Source of the DNA: Candidatus Rokuibacteriota bacterium
GTDB lineage: Bacteria; Methylomirabilota; Methylomirabilia; Rokubacteriales; CSP1-6
NCBI GenBank assembly: GCA_023249095.1
Contig: JAHFDK010000034.1
Span: forward strand, 1-34,628
Reading direction: 5' to 3'
Length of the DNA stretch: 34,628 nucleotides
Shown here: positions 7,714 to 16,962 of the stretch, piece by piece
Numbering within the stretch: position 1 is the first letter of the stretch
Layout: the number at the start of each line of letters is the position of its first letter
Notes under the pieces: generated by a model
The model's database searches: none
What the model saw: the letters and a program-made list of their open reading frames with translations, nothing else
What the model was told of the DNA's origin: nothing
Position numbers and translations under genes: made by a program

Positions 7714-10214
7714 ATTCCGACGCCGTCCACACGTGCCGGCGTTACCTGGACCAGCTGCTCCTTCCACGGGAGCGGAAGGGGGCGCTGCTCGAGCTGGCGC
7801 AGCGGGAGGCCGCGGGGAGTCCAGCCATGGCCAAGCTGCACCATGCCCTGACCGGCGCGCCCCGTGTTGGCGATCATGCCGCCTTCGCCTCGATTCGTCG
7901 CCGGCTCGAGCTCGCCGTCCCGGGGCTCACGACGCGCGACGGTCGCACCGACGCCCACGACGGCGCCTGGGCGTTGACAATCGCTCCGCCGGTTCGCCGG
8001 ACGCCCATGGCTCCGACTGGGTGGCCGGCCACGCTCGTGACGCGGATCTTCCGTGGGGGCAGGGCCCAGAGGCGCGGCCATGCCACGCTGGCGAAAGCGG
8101 CCACGGACGCGCCGGACTCATCGGACAGCCGCAACGTCACGCGAACCGCCACGATACGCCGGACGGTTTTCGCCGTCCTGGCGCTGACCCAGACGGCGGC
8201 GTTCGCGTACTACATGACCACGAGGGTCTTGCCGTATCACGGGCAACAGCCCCTGGAGCTCGCGATCCTAACCCTGTTCACGATCCTGTTCGCGTGGATC
8301 TCACTCGGATTCTGGACAGCGCTGAGCGGGTTCGTGCTCCTGTGCCTCGCCCGCGATCGCCACGCCATCACTCGATCAGTTGCGCCCGGGACCGCGATTC
8401 CGCCAGAGGCCCGCACGGCGATCATCATGCCCATTCGTAACGAGCACGTGGCGCGTGTGTTTGCGGGCATTCGGGCAGTCTACGAGTCGGTCGCCCGCAC
8501 CGGCGCCCTGGGGCAGTTCGACTTCTTCATTCTCAGCGACAGCAGCGAGCCGGACACGTTGACGGCGGAACGACAGGCCTGGGTGGATCTCTGCGCGGCT
8601 GTCGAGGGCTTCGGGCGCATCTTCTATCGCTGGCGCCGCCATCGCATCAAGCGCAAGAGCGGGAACGTCGCCGACTTCTGCCGGCGCTGGGGCAGCCAGT
8701 ACCGGTATATGGTCGTCCTGGATGCGGACAGCGTGATGAGCGGCGACTGCATCACGACGCTGGTGCGCCTGATGGAGGCGAACCCGAACACTGGCATTAT
8801 CCAGACGGCGCCGCACGCCGCCGGGCGAGACACGCTGTTCGCGCGTATGCAGCAGTTCGCCGCCCGCGTCTACGGGCCGCTGTTCACGGCGGGTCTGCAC
8901 TTCTGGCAGCTGGGCGAGTCGTATTACTGGGGTCACAACGCGATCATCAGGATCGCGCCCTTCATCCGTCACTGTGCCCTTGGGCGCCTGCCCGGGCGGG
9001 GCCCCCTCTCGGGTGAGATCCTCTCCCACGACTTCGTGGAGGCGGCGCTGATGCGCCGGGCGGGCTGGAAGGTATGGATGGCGTACGACCTGCCCGGTAG
9101 CTACGAGGAGGTACCGCCCAACGTCATCGACGAGCTGAAGCGCGACCGGCGCTGGTGCCAGGGGAACCTCATCAACTCCCACCTGTTCCTGTGGCAAGGC
9201 CTGCACCCGGCGCATCGCGCCGTGTTCATGACCGGGATCATGGCGTACGTGTCCTCGCCACTCTGGTTCCTCTCCCTGGCGCTCTCGACCGCGTTCATCG
9301 TGTTGCAGACCGTGATTGGCCCCCAGTATTTCGTCCAGGCGCGCCAGCTGTTCCCGGTGTGGCCCCAATGGGATATCAATGCGACCATCGGCTTCGTCAT
9401 CGCGACAGGGGTCGTGCTGTTCACGCCCAAGATCCTCGGCGGAATGCTGGTGGTGGCGCAAGGCGCCGATCGATTCGGCGGCGTCCTCGGCGTCACGCTG
9501 AGTATGCTGCTGGAGTTGCTGTTCTCCGCCTTGCTCGCGCCGATCCGCATGCTGTTCCACACGCAGTTCATCGTGACGGCGCTCACCGGCCTGGGCGTGC
9601 ACTGGAAGAGCCCGCCGCGCGAGGACGCCGAAACCACGTGGGGCGAGGGCGTCCGTTGCCACGGAGCGCATACGCTCCTCGGGGGGGCCTGGGTCGCCGC
9701 GGTCTACTGGCTGGACTCCTCGTATGCCTGGTGGCTGCTGCTGCCGGTGGTCTGCGCGCTCACGCTTTCGATCCCGATCTCCGTCTATTCAAGCCGGGTG
9801 TCCCTCGGCCGCGCGATGCGACGCGCCGGGCTGCTGCTGATTCCTGAGGAAGCGGATCCACCGAACGAACTGCGGGCCATACGCGCGTTCGCGGACGGAG
9901 CCGGCGCCGTGTCAGGATTCGTCGATGCCGTGGTGAATCCGCAGGTGAACGCAATCGCCTGTGCCGTGTCGTGTACCCACGTGAGGGTCTCCCCCCGCGC
10001 ACAGTTACGTCGGCACCGTGCCGTCGCGCTCGCGGTGACGGCGGGCCCGTGGGCGCTCACCGACCGGCATAAGCTGTTTTTCCTGACAGACGCCCTGGCG
10101 CTTTCCCACCTACACTTCGAGGTTTGGACGTCGCCGGATGCGCATCCCACCTGGCTCGCCGCGTGCCTTCCCGGCAGCCGGGGCGATCAACCTGCGCTCC
10201 GCCAGGCCTCCTGA
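7686..10214 (+). CDS. opgH: glucan glucosyltransferase OpgH (MdoH)
   Basis: Inner-membrane GT2 enzyme that polymerises glucose from UDP-glucose into the linear beta-glucan backbone of osmoregulated periplasmic glucans and moves it across the membrane. At 842 residues it matches the E. coli protein (847) and aligns to its end. Cytoplasmic GT2 motifs are VVLDADSVM (D346), LSHDFVEAALMRRAGW (catalytic Asp 449) and KRDRRWCQGN (near 488-492). Also conserved are KRKSGNVADFCRRWGSQY, YGPLFTAGLHFWQLGES and the C-terminal LHFEVWTSP. Hydrophobic helices lie near residues 155-220 and 510-700. The start is a GTG at 7686, overlapping opgG by 28 bases; no better in-frame start keeps the N-terminus. The first 130 residues are much less like E. 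coli than the rest. Confidence 0.95.
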   Translation: MELHPAARIDSDAVHTCRRYLDQLLLPRERKGALLELAQREAAGSPAMAKLHHALTGAPRVGDHAAFASIRRRLELAVPGLTTRDGRTDAHDGAWALTIAPPVRRTPMAPTGWPATLVTRIFRGGRAQRRGHATLAKAATDAPDSSDSRNVTRTATIRRTVFAVLALTQTAAFAYYMTTRVLPYHGQQPLELAILTLFTILFAWISLGFWTALSGFVLLCLARDRHAITRSVAPGTAIPPEARTAIIMPIRNEHVARVFAGIRAVYESVARTGALGQFDFFILSDSSEPDTLTAERQAWVDLCAAVEGFGRIFYRWRRHRIKRKSGNVADFCRRWGSQYRYMVVLDADSVMSGDCITTLVRLMEANPNTGIIQTAPHAAGRDTLFARMQQFAARVYGPLFTAGLHFWQLGESYYWGHNAIIRIAPFIRHCALGRLPGRGPLSGEILSHDFVEAALMRRAGWKVWMAYDLPGSYEEVPPNVIDELKRDRRWCQGNLINSHLFLWQGLHPAHRAVFMTGIMAYVSSPLWFLSLALSTAFIVLQTVIGPQYFVQARQLFPVWPQWDINATIGFVIATGVVLFTPKILGGMLVVAQGADRFGGVLGVTLSMLLELLFSALLAPIRMLFHTQFIVTALTGLGVHWKSPPREDAETTWGEGVRCHGAHTLLGGAWVAAVYWLDSSYAWWLLLPVVCALTLSIPISVYSSRVSLGRAMRRAGLLLIPEEADPPNELRAIRAFADGAGAVSGFVDAVVNPQVNAIACAVSCTHVRVSPRAQLRRHRAVALAVTAGPWALTDRHKLFFLTDALALSHLHFEVWTSPDAHPTWLAACLPGSRGDQPALRQAS

Positions 10215-10266
10215 GGCCACGAAACGAGCCTCGGGCCGTTCTCCGTTCCCAAGGCACCGGAATCCG

Positions 10267-10273
10267 AAGGAGG
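10267..10273 (+). promoter_or_regulatory. strong Shine-Dalgarno upstream of pgm
   Basis: AAGGAGG is the strongest ribosome site in this part of the window. It lies four bases before the ATG at 10278, which opens a six-codon frame, and 21 bases before the pgm ATG at 10295. It is therefore placed for the minigene, not for pgm itself. Confidence 0.5.
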
Positions 10274-10277
10274 CATC

Positions 10278-10298
10278 ATGGCGGCACCGGCCTCATGA
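10278..10298 (+). CDS. six-codon leader frame (MAAPAS) overlapping the pgm start
   Basis: ATG at 10278 reads MAAPAS and stops at TGA 10296-10298, which overlaps the pgm ATG as ATGA. With the strong Shine-Dalgarno just upstream, ribosomes could start here and re-initiate on pgm by coupling. It could also be chance, or the trace of a base change that moved the pgm start out of frame. Pgm homology begins at MKIDPRAG, matching the start of E. coli Pgm, so the 10295 ATG is the natural start. Confidence 0.3.
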   Translation: MAAPAS

Positions 10299-11945
10299 AA
10301 ATAGACCCGCGCGCGGGAACGCTCGCAGAGCCGACGATGCTGGCGAACATTCCGCGCCTGATGACGGCGTACTACACGAGGCGGCCCGATCCCAAGCGGC
10401 GCGAGCAGAGAGTGGCGTTCGGAACGTCGGGCCATCGTGGCTCCGCGCTCGTGGGCTCGTTCAACGAGACCCACATTCTCGCCATCACTGAGGCCATCTG
10501 CGCATATCGGCATGCGCAGGGCATCGACGGGCCCCTGTTCCTCGGAATCGATACTCACGCCCTCTCCGAGTCGGCCTTGGGCCAGTGCTCTCGAGGTGCT
10601 CGCGGCCCACGGGGTCGACGTGATGATCGACGACCGCGATGGGTACACGCCCACGCCCGTCATCTCCTACGCGATCCTCACGTACAACCGCGGCCGGACG
10701 AGCGGCCTCGCCGACGGCATCGTCGTGACGCCCTCGCACAATCCGCCCGAGGACGGCGGCTTCAAGTACAACCCACCGCATGGCGGACCCGCCGACACCC
10801 ACGTCACCGGATGGATCCAGGATCGGGCGAACGCGCTCCTCGCCGACGGTCTCGCGGGCGTGGAGCGGATCCCGTTCGAGCGAGCGCGCCGTGCGTCCAC
10901 CACCCACCGCTTCGACTACAGGGGCGCGTACATCGCGGATTTGGGCAGCGTGATCGACCTGGAAGTCGTGCGCGGCGCTCGGGTCGCCCTCGCGGTCGAT
11001 CCGCTGGGAGGGGCCGGGGTCGACTATTGGTCGATGATCTGTGACCGCTACCGCTTGCCGATGACGGTGGTGAGTGACGCGGTCGATCCGACGTTCGCGT
11101 TCATGACGGTCGACTGGGACGGCAAGATCCGTATGGACTGCTCGTCGCCCTATGCGATGCGGCGCCTCGTCGGGCTCAAGGATCGCTTCGACGTCGCGTG
11201 GGCGTGCGATACAGACCACGACCGGCACGGCATCGTAGCCCGGAGCGTCGGGCTCATGAATCCGAACCACTATCTCGCCGTTGCGATCTCCTACCTTTTC
11301 CGACATCGCCCCGCGTGGCCGCGGGTCGCCGGAATCGGCAAGACACTCGTGAGCAGCAGCATGATCGACCGGGTGGCCGCCCGGCTCGGGCGCTCGCTGC
11401 TGGAGGTGCCTGTCGGGTTCAAGTGGTTCGTCGACGGACTCATCGCAGCGTCGCTGGGGTTCGGGGGTGAGGAGAGCGCGGGAGCCTCGTTCCTGCGTCG
11501 CGACGGCACGGTGTGGACCACCGACAAGGACGGAATCATCCTCGGCCTCCTTTCCGCGGAGATGACCGTGGTGACGGGCCGCGACCCCGGAGAGCTCTAC
11601 CGCGAGCTCACGGCGGAATACGGTGAGTGTGTCTACGCGCGCATCGACGCGCCCGCGGCTCCCGAGGAGAAGGCGCGGCTCGCCCGGCTATCGCCGGAGC
11701 AGATCACGACCTCCGAGCTGGCGGGTGAGCGGATTGCGGCGCTGCTGACGACCGCGCCGGGGAACAACGCTCCCATCGGTGGGTTGAAAGTGGTCGCTCC
11801 GAGCGGCTGGTTCGCGGTGCGGCCCTCGGGCACCGAAGATGTCTACAAGCTCTATGCGGAGAGTTTCAAGGGGAGCGACCACCTTCGCCGCATCCAGGAG
11901 GAGGCGCTGGCGATCATTCAGAACGCCCTCCGACGCGGGCCTTGA
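10295..11945 (+). pseudogene. pgm: phosphoglucomutase (alpha-D-glucose specific), one-base frameshift
   Basis: Interconverts glucose-6-phosphate and glucose-1-phosphate, feeding UDP-glucose synthesis and so the OpgH substrate pool. The first part reads from ATG 10295 through [19 protein letters not shown] and [10 protein letters not shown]. One extra T in TTGGG (10577-10578) then breaks the frame. Homology resumes one frame over as [16 protein letters not shown] and runs to the end. The second frame has the phosphoserine loop [17 protein letters not shown], the metal site DTDHDRHG, the sugar loop [12 protein letters not shown] with [12 protein letters not shown], and the phosphate loop RPSGTED. 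Without the extra base the protein would be 549 residues, the length of E. coli Pgm. Every other domain is intact, so a recent mutation or an assembly error is likelier than an old pseudogene. Confidence 0.92.
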
Positions 11946-12085
11946 GGGAGGCGCGTAAGACCAGTCGGCCGGACGAAGATCCCGTCCTCGAGCATCGCCG
12001 TACCTTCGTTGTTGAAGTCGACGACCACGAGGTCGTCGCGCTTCACGCCGGCGTCCAGCACCTGCTTGCACTCGTGGTAGGTCAT
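11918..12085 (-). CDS. small hypothetical protein (55 aa)
   Basis: A minus-strand frame from ATG at 12085 encodes [13 protein letters not shown], then [19 protein letters not shown], and ends RRRAF. I do not recognise it. In favour of coding, nearly every codon in the first 40 ends in G or C, as in the neighbouring genes, and the frame starts 28 bases after the mscS stop on the same strand. Against it, no clear Shine-Dalgarno is visible and the last 28 bases overlap the end of pgm tail-to-tail. The low-quality tail after PTGLTRL suggests the original stop may have been lost. Confidence 0.45.
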   Translation of the reverse strand: MTYHECKQVLDAGVKRDDLVVVDFNNEGTAMLEDGIFVRPTGLTRLPQGPRRRAF

Positions 12086-12113
12086 GGCCGCCGCGGCGTC
12101 GACTTTTGGTCGG

Positions 12114-13667
12114 TCAGCTCGCCTGCGCCGGTGGGTCCTTGAAGAAGCTGCCGGTGAAGACGACCGAGTTGGGAAAGACGACGACGCGTCCCGACGGTCG
12201 GAGCGGGTCGCCCGCCAGCTCCTGCAGCTTGATGCGCACGAAGCCGATCTCCGTAACCTCGCCGTGCACGTACCCGAAGGGCCCTTGCAGGCTCACCCGA
12301 TCTCCCACGCGAATCCCGTTCGGCGCGACCATCGTGAAGTAGCCGGCGACCGCCAGGATGACGTTCTGGAGCGCGAACGCGATCCCGGCCGCGGCAAAGC
12401 CGAGCGCCGTCACCAGCGCCGTCATTTCGCTGGTGAAGTGAAAGATCAGCACCAGCGCGACGGCGACCGTCACGACGACGCTCCGAACGGTCAGGAGCAG
12501 CCGCCGGCGCGTTGCGTCCGTCACATAGCGGGTCACCCCCACCCGCCACAGCACTCCGCCGACGAAGACGACGGCGAGCGCGACGACGACCCCGACGAGG
12601 TCCAGCGCCAGGCCCTGGAGCGCCTGGCGGGACTCACGGTCGATCACCTCATTCCAGCCCTTGAGATCGGCGGCGTACCGGCGGGCGAGCGCGGACTCCT
12701 CCCGCAACGGCAACACGACCGCCGCCAGGAGCTTCTGGCGCTCGAGCAAGTCACGAAATTCGCGATGACTGTCCTTCAACGATATCCCGGAGTCCGTGGG
12801 ATCCTTCGCCAGCACTCCCAACCTGGCGATGATCGGCTTGATGCTCGCCCGGACGGCGGTGATATCGTCGTCCACGCCGCGCACCAAGTCGTTGGTCGCC
12901 GCCTCCAGCTCGTCGAGGTTGCTGCGGTTCCTCTGCACGGCGAGCAGACGCTGGACCATCGCCCACGTGCCCGAGGTGGCCGGCTGCGGTGGCGCTGCGG
13001 AGACCGGCGGCGCCGCAGTCGGCGTACGCAGCTCGGGCACGGCTGCCTGGAGCGCCTCGATCTGGTGCTCGAGATCGTCGTCGGAACCAGAACGAGACGA
13101 CTCGAGCTCTCGCAGCTGGGTGAGAAATGCGAGGCGGGCTCGGTCGAGCTCGAGTCGGTTGTTCGCGGCGACGGACGCCCGTTCCAGCGCCGGTCGTTGC
13201 CCGGGCGCGGCCTCGCGAAGGCGGGCCCGAAGGCTCGCGACCTCCTGCTCGCCCTGCCGGACGGTCGCTTCGAGCTTCACCCGCCTCTCGCCACGACGCC
13301 CGTCCGCGCTCGCCGGAGCGCCGGTCTCCCGGCCGAGTAGCGCGGCCTGCGCACGCGCGGTGTCGAACGCGCGGCCGAGAAGACGCACAGCGGTCTGCTC
13401 GTCGGTGCTGGCGAAGACGCCGGTGCCATCGATGGATCGCATGACGATCCGGGCCTGGCGATACCAGGCCATCGCCCGATTCAGCGACGCCAGCACCTGC
13501 TCTGGGGAACGCGGGGAGCCATGACTCACCGTCGACCGCGCGTCCGACGCCGCCTTGGGCTTCTCCTCGTCAGCGCGCGCTCCTGACAGCGCGATCGTTC
13601 CGACCGTCGCCCCCAGGGCGATCAGCGCGACCAACAGTCGACCCGACGTCGTCCGCGTCGATAGCAT
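12114..13667 (-). CDS. MscS-family mechanosensitive ion channel
   Basis: Inner-membrane channel that would open under membrane tension and release solutes on osmotic downshift. From ATG at 13667 it has 517 residues; an upstream in-frame start at 13775 would add 36 unlikely residues ahead of the signal sequence LLVALIALGATVGTIAL. Residues about 50-350 are a long, charged, mostly helical periplasmic region with coiled-coil character and a Pro/Ala linker near 213-232. Membrane helices lie near 352-378, 387-412 and 414-447. The last is the pore helix of the family (GFAAAGIAFALQNVILAVAGYF), followed by the beta domain (RVGDRVSLQG, VVVFPNSVVF). It stops at residue 517, just after that domain, so the C-terminal vestibule domain of E. 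coli MscS is missing. The glucan genes nearby make an osmotic role plausible. Confidence 0.9.
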   Translation of the reverse strand: MLSTRTTSGRLLVALIALGATVGTIALSGARADEEKPKAASDARSTVSHGSPRSPEQVLASLNRAMAWYRQARIVMRSIDGTGVFASTDEQTAVRLLGRAFDTARAQAALLGRETGAPASADGRRGERRVKLEATVRQGEQEVASLRARLREAAPGQRPALERASVAANNRLELDRARLAFLTQLRELESSRSGSDDDLEHQIEALQAAVPELRTPTAAPPVSAAPPQPATSGTWAMVQRLLAVQRNRSNLDELEAATNDLVRGVDDDITAVRASIKPIIARLGVLAKDPTDSGISLKDSHREFRDLLERQKLLAAVVLPLREESALARRYAADLKGWNEVIDRESRQALQGLALDLVGVVVALAVVFVGGVLWRVGVTRYVTDATRRRLLLTVRSVVVTVAVALVLIFHFTSEMTALVTALGFAAAGIAFALQNVILAVAGYFTMVAPNGIRVGDRVSLQGPFGYVHGEVTEIGFVRIKLQELAGDPLRPSGRVVVFPNSVVFTGSFFKDPPAQAS

Positions 13668-13768
13668 CTCTTTGCAGCTTACGACCTCGATCGGGGCTGG
13701 CGCCACCGACCGTTGGTTCGGCTCCCCGGCCGGCTCAGCCCTCTCGGCGTGGCATCGCGACCGTTCAG

Positions 13769-13785
13769 CCCCCACCCAGAGGGGG
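13769..13785 (-). terminator. weak hairpin downstream of the RND operon
   Basis: CCCCC (13769-13773) and GGGGG (13781-13785) pair around a seven-base loop, 31 bases beyond the stop of the last RND gene. No T-tract follows, so it is at best a weak terminator or a 3'-end stabiliser. The rest of the 148-base gap shows nothing I recognise. Confidence 0.25.
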
Positions 13786-13815
13786 ACCGAGGGCGTCTAT
13801 CGTGGCCCGTACCTT

Positions 13816-16800
13816 TCAGTCGACATGCGCACCGTCCTGGGGCACGGGGTGGGGCCCGCGGAGCCCGAGCGCCGCGCGCGTACGGAGCGTGGCCCGCCCC
13901 ACCGCCACACGGAAGCGCTCCATGTAGAGATAGATGACCGGCGTCGTGTAGAGCGTGAGCAGCTGGCTCAACAGGAGGCCGCCGACGACGGTGATGCCGA
14001 GCGGGCGGCGAAGCTCGGAGCCCGTGCCCGTCCCGAGCGCCAGTGGCAGCGCGCCCAGGAGCGCGGCCATCGTCGTCATTAGAATTGGCCGGAACCGCCG
14101 GAGACACGCCTGGTGGACGGCGTCCCTGGCGCCGAGGCCGTGGTTGCGCTCGAGGTCGAGCGCGACGTCGATCACCATGATCGCGTTTTTCTTCACGATG
14201 CCGATTAACAAGATTATTCCGATCATCGCGATGACCGAGAGATCCATCCCGCAGATCAGCAGCGCGAGTAGCGCGCCGACACCGGCCGACGGCAGCGTGG
14301 AGAGGATCGTGACCGGGTGAATCAGGCTCTCGTAGAGGACGCCCAGGACGATGTAAACCGTGATTAGCGCCGCCAGGATGAGCAGCGGCTGGTTGGCGAG
14401 CGCGGCCTGGAAGGCCTGCGCCGTGCCCGTGAACTTCCCGCTGATGTTGGTCGGGAAGCCCATCTTCCGCTCCGAGGCGTCGATGGCCTTGACGGCGTCG
14501 CCGAGCGCCACGTTCGGCGCCAGGTTGAAGAACACGGTGACCGAGGGGAACAGTCCCTGGTGGTTCACCTGGATGGGACCGGTGCCCATCTGGAACTTCG
14601 TGACGGCGGTCAACGGCACGGTCTGGCCGGTGGTCGACCGCACGTAGATGTTCGAGAGCGCGTCGGGGCGCTCCCAGTAGCGCGGCTCGAGCTCCATCAC
14701 CACGTGGTACTGGTTCAGCGACGTGTAGATGGTCGACACCTGGCGCTGCCCGAACGCGTCGTAGAGCGTCTCGTCGATCATCCGTGTGCTGACGCCGAGC
14801 CGCGCGGCCGTCGCGCGGTCGATGACGATCGGCACCTCGAGGCCTCGATTCTGCTGATCGCTGCTGACGTCGCGCAGCTCGGGCATCTCCCGCATGGCAC
14901 GGACCAGGCGCGGCGCCCACGTATTCAGCTCCTCCAGGTTGTCGCTCTGCAGGGTGAACTGGTACTGCGCGTTGCTGGATCGTCCGCCGAGGCGCACGTC
15001 CTGCACGGCCTGGAGATAGAGCGTGGCCCCCGGCACCTGCGCGAGCTTCGGCCTGAGACGCGTGATGACCGCGTCGGCGGAGATCTTTCGCTCCTCGCGA
15101 GGCTTCAGCGAGATGAAGCCGCGGCCGGTGTTCGCGGTCGTGCCGCGCCCGCCACCGCCGCCCGTGAACAGGGTCACCGTGTCGACCGCGGGATCGGATT
15201 TCAAGATTTCCGCGTACCGCATCATCTTCTCGTGGACGGCCGCGAACGAGACGTCCTGCTGAGCCACGATGTTGGCGGCGAGCCGTCCGTTGTCCTGCTG
15301 GGGGAAGAAGCCCTTCGGCACGATGTTGAAAAGGTAGACGTTCACTGCGAAGGAGGCGAGGAAGATGGTCATCGTGACCGCGGGATGCCGCAGCGCGACG
15401 GTCAGCGTCCGGTCGTACAGGTGCGTGATGGCCTCGAAGATCCGCTCGCCCAGCATCGCGAGGCGCGGGCGGTGCCGCGGGTCTTGAGGCCGGAGCAGGA
15501 GGGCGCACATCATCGGCGTCGTCGTGAGCGAGATCGCCAGCGACACGAGGACCGCAACCGAAAGCACCACCGCGAACTCGCGGAAGAGACGCCCCACGAT
15601 CCCGCCCATCAGGAGGATGGGGATGAACACCGCCACGAGCGAGATGCTCATCGACAGCACCGTGAAGCCGATCTCCTTGGCGCCGGTCAGTGTCGCCTCG
15701 AGCACCGAGGCACCGCGCTCGATGTGGCGCATGACGTTCTCGACCACGACGATGGCATCGTCGACGACGAAGCCGGTGGCGACGGTGAGCGCCATCAGCG
15801 AGAGGTTGTCGATGCTGTACCCGACCAGATACATGATCGCGAAGGTGCCGATCAGCGAGACGGGCACCACGACGCCGGGGATGATGGTCGCGCGGACGTT
15901 TCTGAGGAAGACGAAGACGACGAGCACGACGAGGCCGATCGAGATCAGGAGCGCCTCTTCGACGTTCTTGACGGACGCTCGGATCGTCACGGTCTGGTCG
16001 AGCACGGGCCTGAGCACGACCTCCGCCGGCACGAGCGCGCGAAGGTATGGCAGCTCGGCTCGAATCCGGTCGACGGTCTCGATGATGTTGACGCCGGGCT
16101 GGCGGAAGATGACGAGGACGACGGCGGTCTCGCCGTTGGACACCGCGCCGGCGCGGAGGTCCTCGACGGCACCGTGCACTCGGGCCACGTCGATCAGACG
16201 CACGGGCGCGCCGTTCCGCCAGGCCACGATCAAGGGCTCGTAGCGCGCCGGCTCGCGCAGCTGGTCCGTGGCGTTGATCTCCCAGGTGAACCGGCCGTCG
16301 TCGAGCTGGCCCTTGGGGCGGTTGACGTTCGCGGCCGCGAGCGCCTGGCGGACCTCGTCGAGGCCGATGCCGTAGCGCGCGAGCGCCATCGGATTCAGGT
16401 CCACGCGGACGGCCGGCAAGGAGCTGCCGCCGATGAAGATCCGCCCGACGCCTTCGAGCCGCGCGATCTTCTGTTGCAGGATCGTGGAGGCGATGTCGTA
16501 CATCCGTCCCTTGTCCACGGTCTTCGAGGTGAGCGCCAGGATCAGGATCGGCGCGTCGGCCGGGTTCACCTTCTGGTACGTGGGCAGGCTCGGCAGATTC
16601 GGCGGGAGCTGACCGGCGGCCGCGGCGATCGCCGACTGGACGTCCCGCGCGGCGCCGTTGATGTCACGCGCCAGGTCGAACTGCAGCGCGATCGTCGTGG
16701 CGCCGAGGAAGCTGACGGACGTCATCTCCGTCACGCCAGCGATGCGCCCGAACTGGCGCTCGAGGGGCGTGGCGACGGCGGACGCCATCGTCGCGGGGCT

Positions 16801-16962
16801 CGCGCCGGGCAGACCCGCGACGACCGAGATCGTCGGGAAGTCCACTTGTGGCAGCGGCGCGACCGGGAGGAGCCGGAACGACATCGCCCCCGCGATGACC
16901 AGCGCGATGGTTATCAAGGTCGTGCCGACGGGCCGGCGAACGAACGGGCTGGACAGGCTCAC
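13816..16962 (-). CDS. RND multidrug efflux transporter, MdtC-like
   Basis: Inner-membrane proton-driven pump subunit of the HAE1/AcrB family, 1048 residues, the normal length. The start [17 protein letters not shown] is typical of the MdtC branch. Family signs include [20 protein letters not shown] (porter-domain entry), [18 protein letters not shown] (proton-relay aspartates in TM4), [11 protein letters not shown] (start of the second half) and the tail [17 protein letters not shown]. It overlaps the preceding RND gene by ATGA (16959-16962). MdtB and MdtC work as a heteromultimer, which fits the tandem arrangement. The gene is complete and has no outer-membrane channel partner next to it. 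Confidence 0.94.
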   Translation of the reverse strand: MSLSSPFVRRPVGTTLITIALVIAGAMSFRLLPVAPLPQVDFPTISVVAGLPGASPATMASAVATPLERQFGRIAGVTEMTSVSFLGATTIALQFDLARDINGAARDVQSAIAAAAGQLPPNLPSLPTYQKVNPADAPILILALTSKTVDKGRMYDIASTILQQKIARLEGVGRIFIGGSSLPAVRVDLNPMALARYGIGLDEVRQALAAANVNRPKGQLDDGRFTWEINATDQLREPARYEPLIVAWRNGAPVRLIDVARVHGAVEDLRAGAVSNGETAVVLVIFRQPGVNIIETVDRIRAELPYLRALVPAEVVLRPVLDQTVTIRASVKNVEEALLISIGLVVLVVFVFLRNVRATIIPGVVVPVSLIGTFAIMYLVGYSIDNLSLMALTVATGFVVDDAIVVVENVMRHIERGASVLEATLTGAKEIGFTVLSMSISLVAVFIPILLMGGIVGRLFREFAVVLSVAVLVSLAISLTTTPMMCALLLRPQDPRHRPRLAMLGERIFEAITHLYDRTLTVALRHPAVTMTIFLASFAVNVYLFNIVPKGFFPQQDNGRLAANIVAQQDVSFAAVHEKMMRYAEILKSDPAVDTVTLFTGGGGGRGTTANTGRGFISLKPREERKISADAVITRLRPKLAQVPGATLYLQAVQDVRLGGRSSNAQYQFTLQSDNLEELNTWAPRLVRAMREMPELRDVSSDQQNRGLEVPIVIDRATAARLGVSTRMIDETLYDAFGQRQVSTIYTSLNQYHVVMELEPRYWERPDALSNIYVRSTTGQTVPLTAVTKFQMGTGPIQVNHQGLFPSVTVFFNLAPNVALGDAVKAIDASERKMGFPTNISGKFTGTAQAFQAALANQPLLILAALITVYIVLGVLYESLIHPVTILSTLPSAGVGALLALLICGMDLSVIAMIGIILLIGIVKKNAIMVIDVALDLERNHGLGARDAVHQACLRRFRPILMTTMAALLGALPLALGTGTGSELRRPLGITVVGGLLLSQLLTLYTTPVIYLYMERFRVAVGRATLRTRAALGLRGPHPVPQDGAHVD

